Position numbers and translations under genes: made by a program
In this document: positions 26,840 to 35,340 of the stretch, piece by piece
Numbering within the stretch: position 1 is the first letter of the stretch
Layout: every line of letters starts with the position of its first letter
Origin: UBA2040 sp041751955
GTDB taxonomy: Bacteria > Bacteroidota > Bacteroidia > Flavobacteriales_D > Crocinitomicaceae
Length of the DNA stretch: 64,000 nt
Direction of reading: 5' to 3'
NCBI GenBank assembly: GCA_041751955.1
Contig: JBGSIB010000056.1
Location: 106,665 to 170,664 of the forward strand
Notes under the pieces: generated by a model
What the model saw: only the letters and a program-made list of their open reading frames with translations
Told to the model about the DNA's origin: nothing
Database searches by the model: none

Positions 26840-27538
26840 ATGAGCGAAAGACTTAAAATAGCTGTACTAGGTGATTATAATTTTACTTATAACTCGCATC
26901 AGGCAACTAATCTTGCGCTTGACCATGCTGGTCGGTTTTTAGATGAAGAAATCAACTATTATTGGATTAAAATTGAAGAGGCAGCTTATTTCAAAATGCA
27001 AAATTTTGAAAAGTATGATGGCATATGGCTTGCTCCTGGTCCATTTAGAAATGTATTTTTCATCAATTCAATAATAGACATGTTGACACAGCTCAACATT
27101 CCAACCTTAGTTACAGGTGAGGGTTATCGGGCATTAATAGAGATACTCATTACGAAATACAATTTAAACCATCAGAGCGAAAAATTGGTTTCAGAAAATT
27201 TAGTAGAAGGTAATCATTTTGAAAGTGTGCATATAGTTCCTCATTCCAAAGAAATGATTTTGCTCTATGAAAATCATTCACATATAGAATTGACCTCGTC
27301 AAGATATAGTTTGTATCCTAGATTAATAAAAGCTTTACAAGAAGGAATAGTAGATATTGAGGCGTATAATCAATTAGAAGAACCTGAAATAGTTAGTTTA
27401 TCGAATCATCCGTTTTTTTTGGCGATGGCTAATTGTCCCCAAATTTCGTCAACACGAGAAATACCACATCCAATAATTTACACCTTTATAAAAGCGAGTA
27501 AACAAATAAATCAGTTGGACGGAAAAAAATTGGCTTGA
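26840..27538 (+). CDS. Catalytically dead CTP-synthase-type glutamine amidotransferase homologue
   Basis: The 232-residue protein follows the C-terminal amidotransferase domain of CTP synthase, as in the free-standing 'CTP synthase C-terminal region-related' proteins: KIAVLGDYNFTYNSHQATNLAL at the start, DGIWLAPGPFRN (about 60-71), the nucleophile-elbow region IPTLVTGEGYRALIE (about 88-101) and a C-terminal HPFFLAMANCPQ ... PHPIIYTFIKAS. In active enzymes the elbow has T-C-G-G and the end has H-P-E. Here Cys is G93, and the His/Glu positions are C199 and Q201, so the whole triad is lost. It begins 47 bases after the previous stop and overlaps rnhA convergently by 28 bases. It may be a binding or regulatory pseudoenzyme; this is inference. 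Confidence 0.7.
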   Translation: MSERLKIAVLGDYNFTYNSHQATNLALDHAGRFLDEEINYYWIKIEEAAYFKMQNFEKYDGIWLAPGPFRNVFFINSIIDMLTQLNIPTLVTGEGYRALIEILITKYNLNHQSEKLVSENLVEGNHFESVHIVPHSKEMILLYENHSHIELTSSRYSLYPRLIKALQEGIVDIEAYNQLEEPEIVSLSNHPFFLAMANCPQISSTREIPHPIIYTFIKASKQINQLDGKKLA

Positions 27539-28005
27539 TTGTCTTCAATTGATTTTTCGTATCCATTGTCAATTTTTAAATTATTTCCTTCGGCTGCTTT
27601 AACAGCCAGTTCATCACACCGTTCATTTTCGGGATGTCCGGCATGCCCTTTAATCCAATGAAAACGAGGTTGAAATTTTGAATGTAGAATCAAATATCTA
27701 TCCCAAAGATCTGGATTCTTTTTCCCCTTGAAGCCCTTTTGTTTCCATCCAAAGACCCATCTTTTTTCCACCGCATCTACAACGTATTTCGAATCAGAAA
27801 ATATTTCTACAGGATGATCTGTTGTTTTTAAACTTTCAAGTCCAACAATAACTGCTAACAATTCCATGCGGTTGTTTGTGGTTAAGCGAAAACCATCACT
27901 CAATTCCTTTTCTTTTCCAGCAAATTTTAAGACAACTCCATAACCTCCGTTACCAGGATTTCCCTTGGCGGCGCCATCGGTATAAATCTTAATGCTTTCT
28001 GCCAT
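27511..28005 (-). CDS. rnhA: Ribonuclease HI (viroplasmin-free type)
   Basis: RNase HI degrades RNA in RNA-DNA hybrids. The 164-residue protein carries the full active site: D10 in IYTDGAAKGNPG, E48 in NNRMELLA, D71 in IFSDSKYVV and D131 in NERCDELA, with H121/H124 in IKGHAGHPEN. Length is close to the 155-residue E. coli enzyme plus a short C-terminal tail. It is divergent from the tetR efflux operon with the inverted-repeat operator between them, and its 3' end overlaps the amidotransferase-like gene. Confidence 0.95.
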   Translation of the reverse strand: MAESIKIYTDGAAKGNPGNGGYGVVLKFAGKEKELSDGFRLTTNNRMELLAVIVGLESLKTTDHPVEIFSDSKYVVDAVEKRWVFGWKQKGFKGKKNPDLWDRYLILHSKFQPRFHWIKGHAGHPENERCDELAVKAAEGNNLKIDNGYEKSIEDNQANFFPSN

Positions 28006-28044
28006 AAGGGCGAAGATAATAAAGCAAAATGAGCAGAACTTAAA

Positions 28045-28086
28045 AAACTTTGGAAACTTTTAGCTCAAAAATAGTTTCCAAAGTTT
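28045..28086. promoter_or_regulatory. Perfect inverted-repeat operator for the tetR-efflux operon
   Basis: AAACTTTGGAAACT (28045-28058) and its exact complement AGTTTCCAAAGTTT (28073-28086) flank a 14-base spacer. The right arm covers the expected -33 position of the tetR promoter (-7 box at 28096). This is the expected place for TetR autorepression. There is no T run and no upstream gene pointing into it, so it is not a terminator. Confidence 0.7.
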
Positions 28087-28095
28087 ATTTGTTGT

Positions 28096-28103
28096 TATAT
28101 TTG
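28096..28103 (+). promoter_or_regulatory. -7 promoter box of the tetR-efflux operon
   Basis: TATATTTG matches TAnnTTTG and lies ten bases before the tetR ATG at 28114, giving a very short leader. The -33 region overlaps the right arm of the operator. Confidence 0.55.
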
Positions 28104-28113
28104 CACCCGAATA

Positions 28114-28722
28114 ATGGATAAAAAAGAAGAAATAGCTTTAAAAGCGGGCGAAATGTTCATGAGATACGGCATCAAAAGTGTGTCCATGGATGATTTGTCT
28201 CGTGAATTGGGTGTGTCTAAAAAGACTATTTACACTTATTTTACAGATAAAAACGTTCTGGTTGAATTCGTATTGAGTACGAAAATGCAACAAATTCAAA
28301 TGGGATGCGAATTCGTTCTTCAAGCTTCTAACACGGCTATAGATGAGTTGTTTCAATTCATAAATGTAGCTGCGCAAAACATGAATAGTATTCATCCCTC
28401 AGTGCTATTTGATCTTCAAAAATATCATCCCAATGGATGGAAAATGATACAAAAGCACGAAGAAGAATTCGTTTTCCCTAAAATAATCGAGAATATTCAA
28501 CGAGGCCGTCAAGAAGGATTATATCGAAACGATTTTGATGCCGGTATTGTCGCACAAATGTATGTGATTGTGAATGACTCTATATTTAATCGTACAATCA
28601 AGGGTACTTCAGAAACTTCTATAGTACAAATATTTAATGAATCTCTTCGGTTCATACTTTTAGGTATGGCAACTCCAGAAGGGAAAAAGCAAATTCGAAA
28701 TCTTATACCTTATGAAAAATAG
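28114..28722 (+). CDS. TetR-family transcriptional regulator of the efflux operon
   Basis: The 202-residue regulator has an N-terminal TetR helix-turn-helix (about 1-50; KAGEMFMRYGIKSVSMDDLSRELGVSKKTIYTYF is split by the turn at GVSKKT) and a helical ligand domain. It lies at the head of an operon for a three-part RND pump, downstream of a perfect inverted repeat, so it most likely represses its own operon until a toxic ligand binds. Its last codons overlap the start of the TolC gene by 11 bases. The ligand is unknown. Confidence 0.92.
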   Translation: MDKKEEIALKAGEMFMRYGIKSVSMDDLSRELGVSKKTIYTYFTDKNVLVEFVLSTKMQQIQMGCEFVLQASNTAIDELFQFINVAAQNMNSIHPSVLFDLQKYHPNGWKMIQKHEEEFVFPKIIENIQRGRQEGLYRNDFDAGIVAQMYVIVNDSIFNRTIKGTSETSIVQIFNESLRFILLGMATPEGKKQIRNLIPYEK

Positions 28723-30055
28723 TATTCAACTCGCAATACTGATTGGTTTGACTTTGATGTCCAAACCACTTTTTGGACAAGACAAAACAGCATTTAGTTT
28801 AACTGACGCTAAGTTATATGCGTTGGAGAATAACCCAAGTGTGTTGAATGCGTCTTTGGAAACAGAATCTTCTGCGGCAAAAAAGCGAGAAATTCTTGGT
28901 ATGGGCCTGCCTCAGGTTAGTTTGGCGAGTTCGTTCAATCATTTTATTAATTTGCCGGTCCAAGTGGTAGGAGCAAATTTCATAAACCCCAATGCCGCTC
29001 CAGACGAAACAATTTCCTTTAAGGCCGGAACAAAGTACTCCTCTAACACAACATTTCAAGTCAATCAGCTTTTATTCAATGGTTCATACATCGTTGGGGT
29101 GCAGGTAGCAAAGCTTTTTGTAGATTTTCAAAAAACGCTCGAAACGCAAACGCAGGAGCAAGTGGTATTCAATGTCATACAAGCCTATCAATTAGCGGCA
29201 GTGGCAAAAGAAAATTTAGCCTTTGCGGATTCTATGTCAAATTTGACAAGGATTTTAGTGGACAAGCAAAAAAACTATCTTGAACTAGGCATGATGCGTC
29301 AGGACGATTTCGATCAATTGTCTTTTTCTTTATTGAATGCACAGAATGCTAAAATGGAAGCGGAGAATCAATATCAAAATGCATTGACGATGCTTAAAAT
29401 GACGATGAGCTACCCGATTGAAAAAAGCATTGAAATAACAGATGAAACAGCTAATTTAATGCTTCGTAATAACCTAGGTAGTTCCGATTTGGGGGGCAAT
29501 ATAAATGTTCAAGTTGTTGAACAACAGCGCTTATTAAATACTTACAATCTGAGAAACATGCAAGCTGGTAAACTACCGACTTTGAATGCCTTTTTTCAAC
29601 AACAGTACAACGCATACCGAAACACTTTCAACTTTTTCGCAAATGAAAAATGGTTTCCGCAAACTATGTGGGGTTTGCAATTGAGTATACCCATTTACAG
29701 TGGTGGACAAAAAGATGCTCAAATTAAGCAAGCTCAAATTTTGCTCAAACAAAATGAAAATACTTTGAGTCAGCTGAAGGAAAACTTGAAATTTCAAGAA
29801 GCTCAAGCCATGACAAATTTAGCTAATGCAAGACAGCGTTTGGAGCTTCAACAAGCGAATATAGATTTAGCGCAAAGAATATATGAGAATGCTTTAATTC
29901 GGAAAGAAATTGGTCAAGAATCAAGTGTTGATGTAACCCAAAAGTACAACCAAGTAATTATGGCACAAGCGCAATATGCAGGTGCTCAAGTAGCTGTTTT
30001 AAATGCCAAATTGGAATTAGAAAAATTATATAATCAAATATTGACAACAAAATAA
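28712..30055 (+). CDS. TolC-family outer-membrane efflux protein
   Basis: The 447-residue protein forms the outer-membrane and periplasmic exit duct of the pump. It has a signal peptide (MKNSIQLAILIGLTLMSKPLFGQ) and two homologous halves of OEP/TolC fold, with long helices (QTQEQVVFNVIQAYQLAAVAKEN; QARQRLELQQANIDLAQRIY-type) and short barrel strands (SLASSFNHFINLP; WGLQLSIPIYSGGQKDAQIKQA). It is translationally coupled to tetR and followed 13 bases later by the adaptor gene. Confidence 0.92.
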   Translation: MKNSIQLAILIGLTLMSKPLFGQDKTAFSLTDAKLYALENNPSVLNASLETESSAAKKREILGMGLPQVSLASSFNHFINLPVQVVGANFINPNAAPDETISFKAGTKYSSNTTFQVNQLLFNGSYIVGVQVAKLFVDFQKTLETQTQEQVVFNVIQAYQLAAVAKENLAFADSMSNLTRILVDKQKNYLELGMMRQDDFDQLSFSLLNAQNAKMEAENQYQNALTMLKMTMSYPIEKSIEITDETANLMLRNNLGSSDLGGNINVQVVEQQRLLNTYNLRNMQAGKLPTLNAFFQQQYNAYRNTFNFFANEKWFPQTMWGLQLSIPIYSGGQKDAQIKQAQILLKQNENTLSQLKENLKFQEAQAMTNLANARQRLELQQANIDLAQRIYENALIRKEIGQESSVDVTQKYNQVIMAQAQYAGAQVAVLNAKLELEKLYNQILTTK

Positions 30056-30068
30056 TAACTAAGAAATA

Positions 30069-31130
30069 ATGGGAATGAAATTTTTTAAGTTTTTCGTGAT
30101 AGGGCTGTTTGGAATATTCACGTTGCAGTCTTGCGGAGAGAAAGTTGAAGATAAGACTGAAGAAGTTTACCTTCCTTTGGTCAAGGTTTGGAAGGCGGAG
30201 AAGAAAACCTTTGAACACAAAATTAAGGTTCAAGGTACTGTTGAGACAGATCAGGACGTGCTTTTGAATGCTGAAATGGGTGGTTTAGTAACACGCGTTC
30301 ATGTTCAAGAAGGACAATCAGTCCGTGCCGGTCAAGTCTTGATTTCTTTGGATGGTGCAGTTTTAGCATCCAATGCCAACGAAATTAGAGAGCAATTGAA
30401 ATACGCTGAATTTTTACTGAGTAAGCAAGAGCAATTAAAAAGTCGTGGCTTAGGTACTGAATTTGATTACGAAAGTGCAAAAAGTCAAGTAACGGCTCTG
30501 AATGCAAGATTGCGTTCGGTGAATGTACAACAAGGAAAATCGAGTGTTGTCGCTTCTTTTAGTGGAGTAGTTGATAAGATTTATGCAAAAGACGGTCAAG
30601 TCGTTGGGCCTCAGAATCCCTTAATCAGATTGGTAAATAACAACAATGTGGATATCACAGCAGATCTTTCAGAAAAACATTTTTCAGCAGTCAAAATGGG
30701 GACAAATGTACAAGTCACTTTTCCAAACTACAGCGATACAATGTTGAATTTGGTGGTCAAAAATGTAGGGCAATACATAGAACCTGTCAACCGTACTTTC
30801 AGAATCGTAACTGAATTAAACAACAATAGAATTTTTCTGCCCAATATGCTTGCGGAACTTTCCATCACGGATATGCAGGTTGAAAATGCCTTAGTCATAG
30901 CCTCAAAAGGAATTATGAAAGATCAGAATAATGATGATTTCATTTATGTAGCTACCTCGTTAGGTAAAGACAAGTATTCTATTCGCAAAGTCGGTGTGAA
31001 AGTTATTGAAAGAATGGACGGTGAAGCATATATTCAAGTAACAAGTGACAAATTGGAACCGGGTGAGCTTGTTGTAACTGAAGGAGCCAAAGGAATTACA
31101 GAAAAAGATACTGTTCGAATCAGAAAATAG
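30069..31130 (+). CDS. RND efflux periplasmic adaptor (membrane-fusion lipoprotein)
   Basis: The adaptor links the inner-membrane pump to TolC. The 353-residue precursor has a lipoprotein signal with lipobox LQSC (Cys24), a barrel-sandwich/lipoyl domain split around a helical hairpin (VLLNAEMGGLVTRVHVQEGQSVRAGQVL ... VVASFSGVVDKIYAKDGQVV), a beta-barrel domain and a membrane-proximal domain (about 260-350). The hairpin is short (about 60 residues). It is the third gene of the tetR-tolC-adaptor-RND operon. Confidence 0.93.
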   Translation: MGMKFFKFFVIGLFGIFTLQSCGEKVEDKTEEVYLPLVKVWKAEKKTFEHKIKVQGTVETDQDVLLNAEMGGLVTRVHVQEGQSVRAGQVLISLDGAVLASNANEIREQLKYAEFLLSKQEQLKSRGLGTEFDYESAKSQVTALNARLRSVNVQQGKSSVVASFSGVVDKIYAKDGQVVGPQNPLIRLVNNNNVDITADLSEKHFSAVKMGTNVQVTFPNYSDTMLNLVVKNVGQYIEPVNRTFRIVTELNNNRIFLPNMLAELSITDMQVENALVIASKGIMKDQNNDDFIYVATSLGKDKYSIRKVGVKVIERMDGEAYIQVTSDKLEPGELVVTEGAKGITEKDTVRIRK

Positions 31131-31139
31131 CATATTAGC

Positions 31140-34100
31140 ATGAGCGAATCAACAAACAAAGGATTTGGATTGTCGACCTTGGCGGTCAACAACCGGAAAT
31201 CTGTATTCCTAATTGCCATTATCATTTTTGTAGCTGGACTGGCTGCATACAATGGGATGCCAAAAGAGAATTTTCCTGAAATTCAAATTCCAGAAATTTA
31301 TATTGGAATAGCAAAACCAGGATCCTCTCCTGAGTACATGTCTGAGAAAATTACACAAGCCTTAGAAAAGGAATTGGGTGGGATCAAACTTGTGGATGAG
31401 ATAAATTCTAACTCAATTCATGGATATACGACTGTACGTGTGAAGTTCGATTTTAAAATGAAAGTCAGCGACGCTCTTCAAAAAGTAAAAGACGCAGTTG
31501 ATAAGGCACGTACGAAAAGTGATTTCCCGCAGTTACCTATAGAGCCTAATATTTTTGAATTGGATCCGTCGGCTATGCCGATAATGAATATCAATTTAAG
31601 AGGAGATAATGCCGCTTTGTTGAAGGAAATTGCGGAAAATTTAGAAAAGAAAATTGAAGAATTACCTGAAATTTCAGAAGTAGACATTCGTGGCGTTCAA
31701 GAACAAGAGATGCGAATTGATGTCGATCCCATCAAGTCTCAAGCCGTGAATGTTTCCTTGGATGATATCCAGAATGCCGTGAATGCTGAACATCAGACCA
31801 TTCCATCTGGCGAATTATTAATGGACGGTATGCGTAAAACCATACGTATCGATGGAGAGTTTAAAGATGCGGCTGAATTGCGCAAGTTGATTGTAAAAGA
31901 TGATGATTTCCTACCGGTTTATTTGGGGGATATTGCGAATGTGTATTTTGGAAATTCGGATACTACATCTTTTGCACGTGAATTTGGTTCACCTGTCGTT
32001 ATGCTAGACGTTAAAAAACAAGGAGGTCAAAACTTGTTGGATGCATCCGATAAGATAAATGTACTATTAGCTGAGTCAGAAAAAGATGGTACGATTCCAC
32101 GTAGTGTTTCTCTTTCTGTGACGAACGATCAATCGAATAATACGCGTGATATGGTTTCCAACTTGGAGAATTCCATCATTTTTGGGATTATACTTGTCGT
32201 GTTGGTTCTACTTTTCTTTTTAGGTCTGAGAAATGCACTTTTCGTCGGAATAGCTATTCCACTTTCCATGTTGATGTCCTTTCTCATTTTGGATGCGATG
32301 TCTGTTTCCTTAAATGTCATGGTGCTATTCAGTCTTGTACTAGCTTTAGGAATGTTGGTGGACAACGGAATTGTGATTGTGGAGAATATTTATAGGAATT
32401 TGTCCGAGGGCATGAAAATAAAACCTGCTGTTATTCAGGGGGTTGGTGAGGTTGCTTGGCCGATTATTGCCTCAACCGCGACCACCTTAGCAGCATTTAT
32501 ACCACTCGCTTTATGGCCTGGAATAATGGGTGAGTTCATGAAGTATTTGCCTATAACCTTGATCATTGTATTGGGTTCCTCTTTGTTTGTAGCCCTAGTG
32601 ATTAATCCAGTTTTAGCCGTGACTTTCATGAAGTTGGAAGAAAAAATTTCGACAAAAAAACGGATTTTCAGATTAGCCTTAATATTATTTGTTCTTGGTG
32701 TTCTCTTTTTGATAGGAGGAGTTCTTTCTATGGGTAATTTCTTGGTAATAATGGCCATTGTCGTATTGCTGAATTACTTTGTATTCACTCCTGGTGCTAA
32801 GCGTTTTCAAGAGAGCTTTTTACCTCGTTTAGAGAATTTTTATGCGAATTTTTTAACACGTGCATTGAAGGGTAGAAACCCTCTGAAAGTTTTGCTGGGC
32901 ACAATTGGTATTTTCATTTTCGCCATTGTGTTGATGGTACTTTTTCCACCTAAAGTGGATTTTTTCCCGGAGAACGAACCCAATTATGTCAATATTTTCA
33001 TGTCAAGACCGATTGGTACTGACATTATGAAAACGAATGAGACTACTTTAGAATTGGAAGCAGAATTGCGCAATATTTTAAGACCTTATTTGGAAGCTGA
33101 TAGTAAGTACCCAGAAGGAGATAAAAATCGCCTAATTCGGTCTATTATTTCTCAAGTCGGTGAAGGTACAAGTGATCCTGCTCAAGGTGCATCAATGGGA
33201 AATACACCGCATAAAGCGCGTGTTACCATTAATTTCACTGAATTTCAATATAGAAATGGAGTTGAAACAAGCCAAGTGCTTGCCGAAATCCAAAAAGGGA
33301 TAAAAGGCAAGTTTACTGCGGATGTCGAGATTTCGGCTGATAAAGAGCAAAATGGACCGCCTCAAGGTGCTCCAATTAACATCGAAGTTACAGGTCGTGC
33401 TGAATACAAAGATATGATTGCTGAGGCCACGAAAATTAAAAACTACTTGGACAGATCTGGCGTTCAAGGAGTTGATAAATTGAAGTTGAATGTTGAAAGT
33501 AATCGACCAGAGATTCCAATTATCGTAGACCGAGACCAAGCAAGAAAGCTAAGTGCTTCAACAATGTTAGTTGGGAACGCATTGCGAAAAGCCTTGTTGG
33601 GACAGGATATTACAACATATACAAAGAACGAAGAAACGTATGATATCGTAGTGCGATTTGATCAAAATAGCAGAGAAAGTTTAGATGCACTTTTGGATCA
33701 AAATTTGATTTTCCGAAACAATATGGGCAAATTAATTAAAGTACCTGTTCGTTCTGTGGTGAAAACGCCAGAAGAAGGAAGTTCTTTTTCAGCAGTTGTG
33801 CGTAAGGATCAGCTTCCGTTGGTTGCCATTAATTCTGGAGTTACGGAAGGGTTCAACGCCAACGAAGTAGTGGAAAAACTAAAGGTTAAACTTGCCGAAT
33901 ATGAAAAAGCAGGAAAAATTAAATCAAATATGACCTACAAGTTCACAGGCCAACAAGAGGAACAAGCAAAAGAAATGGCATTTTTGAGTAAAGCATTAAT
34001 GATAGCTGTTTTCTTAATAACCTTAATAATTGTTGCTCAGTTTAATTCATTCTCGGCGCCAAGTGTGATTATGTTGACAGTATTGCTTTCACTTATTGGT

Positions 34101-34610
34101 GTATTGCTTGGTTTAGTTATTTCGCGTCAGAATTTCGTCATTATGATGACGATGATTGGAATAATTTCTCTTGCAGGAGTCGTCGTTAACAATGCTATTG
34201 TCTTGATTGACTTCATGAATATGTTGCGTAAGCAGAAAAGGGAAGAATTACAATTAGAAGAGGATGAAATGTTGCCTTATGATGAGGTGGTTAAGGCGGC
34301 GATAGAAGCAGGTAAAACACGTTTACGCCCCGTTTTATTGACGGCCATAACAACGGTTTTAGGGCTCATTCCTTTGGCTATCGGATTCAATATTGATTTC
34401 TTTAGTTTCTTATCTACCTATGATGCCAATATCTATTTTGGAGGTGATAACAATATTTTCTTTGCCCCAATGTCTTGGACAATAATTTATGGTCTGACTT
34501 TTGCTACCTTCTTAACATTAGTTGTAATCCCATCGCTTTATTTATTAATGGTGCAATTGAAAACTTGGATATATAAGCGTATGAATTGGAAAATGTCGAG
34601 CAATATTTAA
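31140..34610 (+). CDS. RND family efflux permease (AcrB/MdtB-like)
   Basis: The 1156-residue proton-driven pump has the RND layout: helix 1 near residue 20-40, a large periplasmic loop, helices 2-6 (about 335-500, with LALGMLVDNGIVIVENIYRN, which holds the proton-relay aspartate in VDNGIV), an insertion with two extra hydrophobic helices (about 505-560), a second periplasmic loop, and helices 8-12 (about 945-1145). The extra helices and length exceed AcrB (about 1049). It ends the operon; the next base features are a new promoter and a terminator. The substrate class (drug or metal) is not clear; it lacks the metal-site motif I would expect of CusA. Confidence 0.92.
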   Translation: MSESTNKGFGLSTLAVNNRKSVFLIAIIIFVAGLAAYNGMPKENFPEIQIPEIYIGIAKPGSSPEYMSEKITQALEKELGGIKLVDEINSNSIHGYTTVRVKFDFKMKVSDALQKVKDAVDKARTKSDFPQLPIEPNIFELDPSAMPIMNINLRGDNAALLKEIAENLEKKIEELPEISEVDIRGVQEQEMRIDVDPIKSQAVNVSLDDIQNAVNAEHQTIPSGELLMDGMRKTIRIDGEFKDAAELRKLIVKDDDFLPVYLGDIANVYFGNSDTTSFAREFGSPVVMLDVKKQGGQNLLDASDKINVLLAESEKDGTIPRSVSLSVTNDQSNNTRDMVSNLENSIIFGIILVVLVLLFFLGLRNALFVGIAIPLSMLMSFLILDAMSVSLNVMVLFSLVLALGMLVDNGIVIVENIYRNLSEGMKIKPAVIQGVGEVAWPIIASTATTLAAFIPLALWPGIMGEFMKYLPITLIIVLGSSLFVALVINPVLAVTFMKLEEKISTKKRIFRLALILFVLGVLFLIGGVLSMGNFLVIMAIVVLLNYFVFTPGAKRFQESFLPRLENFYANFLTRALKGRNPLKVLLGTIGIFIFAIVLMVLFPPKVDFFPENEPNYVNIFMSRPIGTDIMKTNETTLELEAELRNILRPYLEADSKYPEGDKNRLIRSIISQVGEGTSDPAQGASMGNTPHKARVTINFTEFQYRNGVETSQVLAEIQKGIKGKFTADVEISADKEQNGPPQGAPINIEVTGRAEYKDMIAEATKIKNYLDRSGVQGVDKLKLNVESNRPEIPIIVDRDQARKLSASTMLVGNALRKALLGQDITTYTKNEETYDIVVRFDQNSRESLDALLDQNLIFRNNMGKLIKVPVRSVVKTPEEGSSFSAVVRKDQLPLVAINSGVTEGFNANEVVEKLKVKLAEYEKAGKIKSNMTYKFTGQQEEQAKEMAFLSKALMIAVFLITLIIVAQFNSFSAPSVIMLTVLLSLIGVLLGLVISRQNFVIMMTMIGIISLAGVVVNNAIVLIDFMNMLRKQKREELQLEEDEMLPYDEVVKAAIEAGKTRLRPVLLTAITTVLGLIPLAIGFNIDFFSFLSTYDANIYFGGDNNIFFAPMSWTIIYGLTFATFLTLVVIPSLYLLMVQLKTWIYKRMNWKMSSNI

Positions 34611-34625
34611 AAAAAAGTAAAATAT

Positions 34626-34762
34626 TTTGTATAATTTAAAATAGACTTGTATATTTGTTTTCATAATTAAGAACAATCAAAGGATTGAAAAATCTTTTTC
34701 AGTGAATAGTGGTTAGGTTAGGTTAGATTAGAAAAAGGCGACTCACCCGAGTCGTCTTTTTC
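34626..34762 (+). ncRNA. Candidate small RNA (promoter followed by terminator)
   Basis: TTTG (34626-34629) and TATATTTG (34650-34657) spaced by 20 bases form an exact Bacteroidota promoter just after the RND gene. About 75 bases downstream a strong hairpin, AAAAAGGCGACTC pairing with GAGTCGTCTTTTT (34732-34761), ends in a T-rich stretch. The predicted transcript of about 100 bases has no start-to-stop frame of note and contains three tandem GGTTA-like units (34711-34730) and an internal AAAAATCTTTTT symmetry. The hairpin could instead only terminate the efflux operon. Confidence 0.4.
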
Positions 34763-34768
34763 GTTTTT
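34731..34768 (+). terminator. Terminator downstream of the RND operon
   Basis: GAAAAAGGCGACTC pairs with GAGTCGTCTTTTTC around ACCC with one mismatch; it is 13-14 bp long and followed by more T residues. Symmetric A and T flanks mean it could act in both directions. Confidence 0.8.
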
Positions 34769-34886
34769 GAGTAGCGTATAATTTAACAATTTCACAACCA
34801 AAAAACTTGAAAAAGAGTGGATAACGCAACCTTTTACAGTTTTTATTCGTTACATTTACTGTTACCTTTTAAAAAAAACTTACCAT

Positions 34887-35327
34887 ATGAAATCAATCTG
34901 TTTCATAGAATTGCTGACCCTACAATTATTTTGTAGACGAATTTTCGCTGTATTGGTGATTTCGTTGGCTTTCTCGTTCATTAGTTTTTCACAAATTCAG
35001 GATATAGAAGTGAATTCTACTATCCAAACAGGAATAATCCAGACAATAGATCAGAATAATGAACTGGGGATAATCCAAATGAAAGTTGTGGGAATGGATT
35101 TTGAAATGGCCCAACAAATCCGATTTGAATTTGTCAAATATCAAGGGGAAATAATAGGATACGGTTATTCCGTTTTGGACAATTTGATTATAGTATCTTA
35201 CAATTCACCGATTTATCCCAATTTTCTTCAAGCCATTCTGGATCGTGTCAACATTGATGCTTTTTACAGTCAAAACGGACAGGATGTTTATTATCAAAAG
35301 GACGGGTATTCAGCATTTATCCGATAA
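34887..35327 (+). CDS. Small predicted secreted protein of unknown function
   Basis: The 146-residue precursor has a long hydrophobic N-terminus (about 17-42, ...LAFSFISFSQ) that reads as a signal peptide with an extended n-region. The mature ~105 residues look alpha/beta (GIIQMKVVGMDFEMAQQIRFEFVKYQGEI is the central helix-strand region). No family is recognised. It ends 13 bases before the start of the large T9SS gene, so the two may be cotranscribed. Confidence 0.6.
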   Translation: MKSICFIELLTLQLFCRRIFAVLVISLAFSFISFSQIQDIEVNSTIQTGIIQTIDQNNELGIIQMKVVGMDFEMAQQIRFEFVKYQGEIIGYGYSVLDNLIIVSYNSPIYPNFLQAILDRVNIDAFYSQNGQDVYYQKDGYSAFIR

Positions 35328-35340
35328 AAAATTCTGCAAT

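Noticed and set aside
28045..28086. The tetR inverted repeat as a terminator.
   Set aside because: It sits between divergent genes with no transcript entering it and no T run after it.
34711..34730. GGTTA tandem units looking like telomere repeats.
   Set aside because: Only three imperfect units; too short to be a repeat array and explained as part of the candidate RNA.
35245..35340. N-terminal extension of the large T9SS protein frame.
   Set aside because: It overlaps the 34887 gene, has no signal peptide at its start, and the clear signal peptide begins at 35341.
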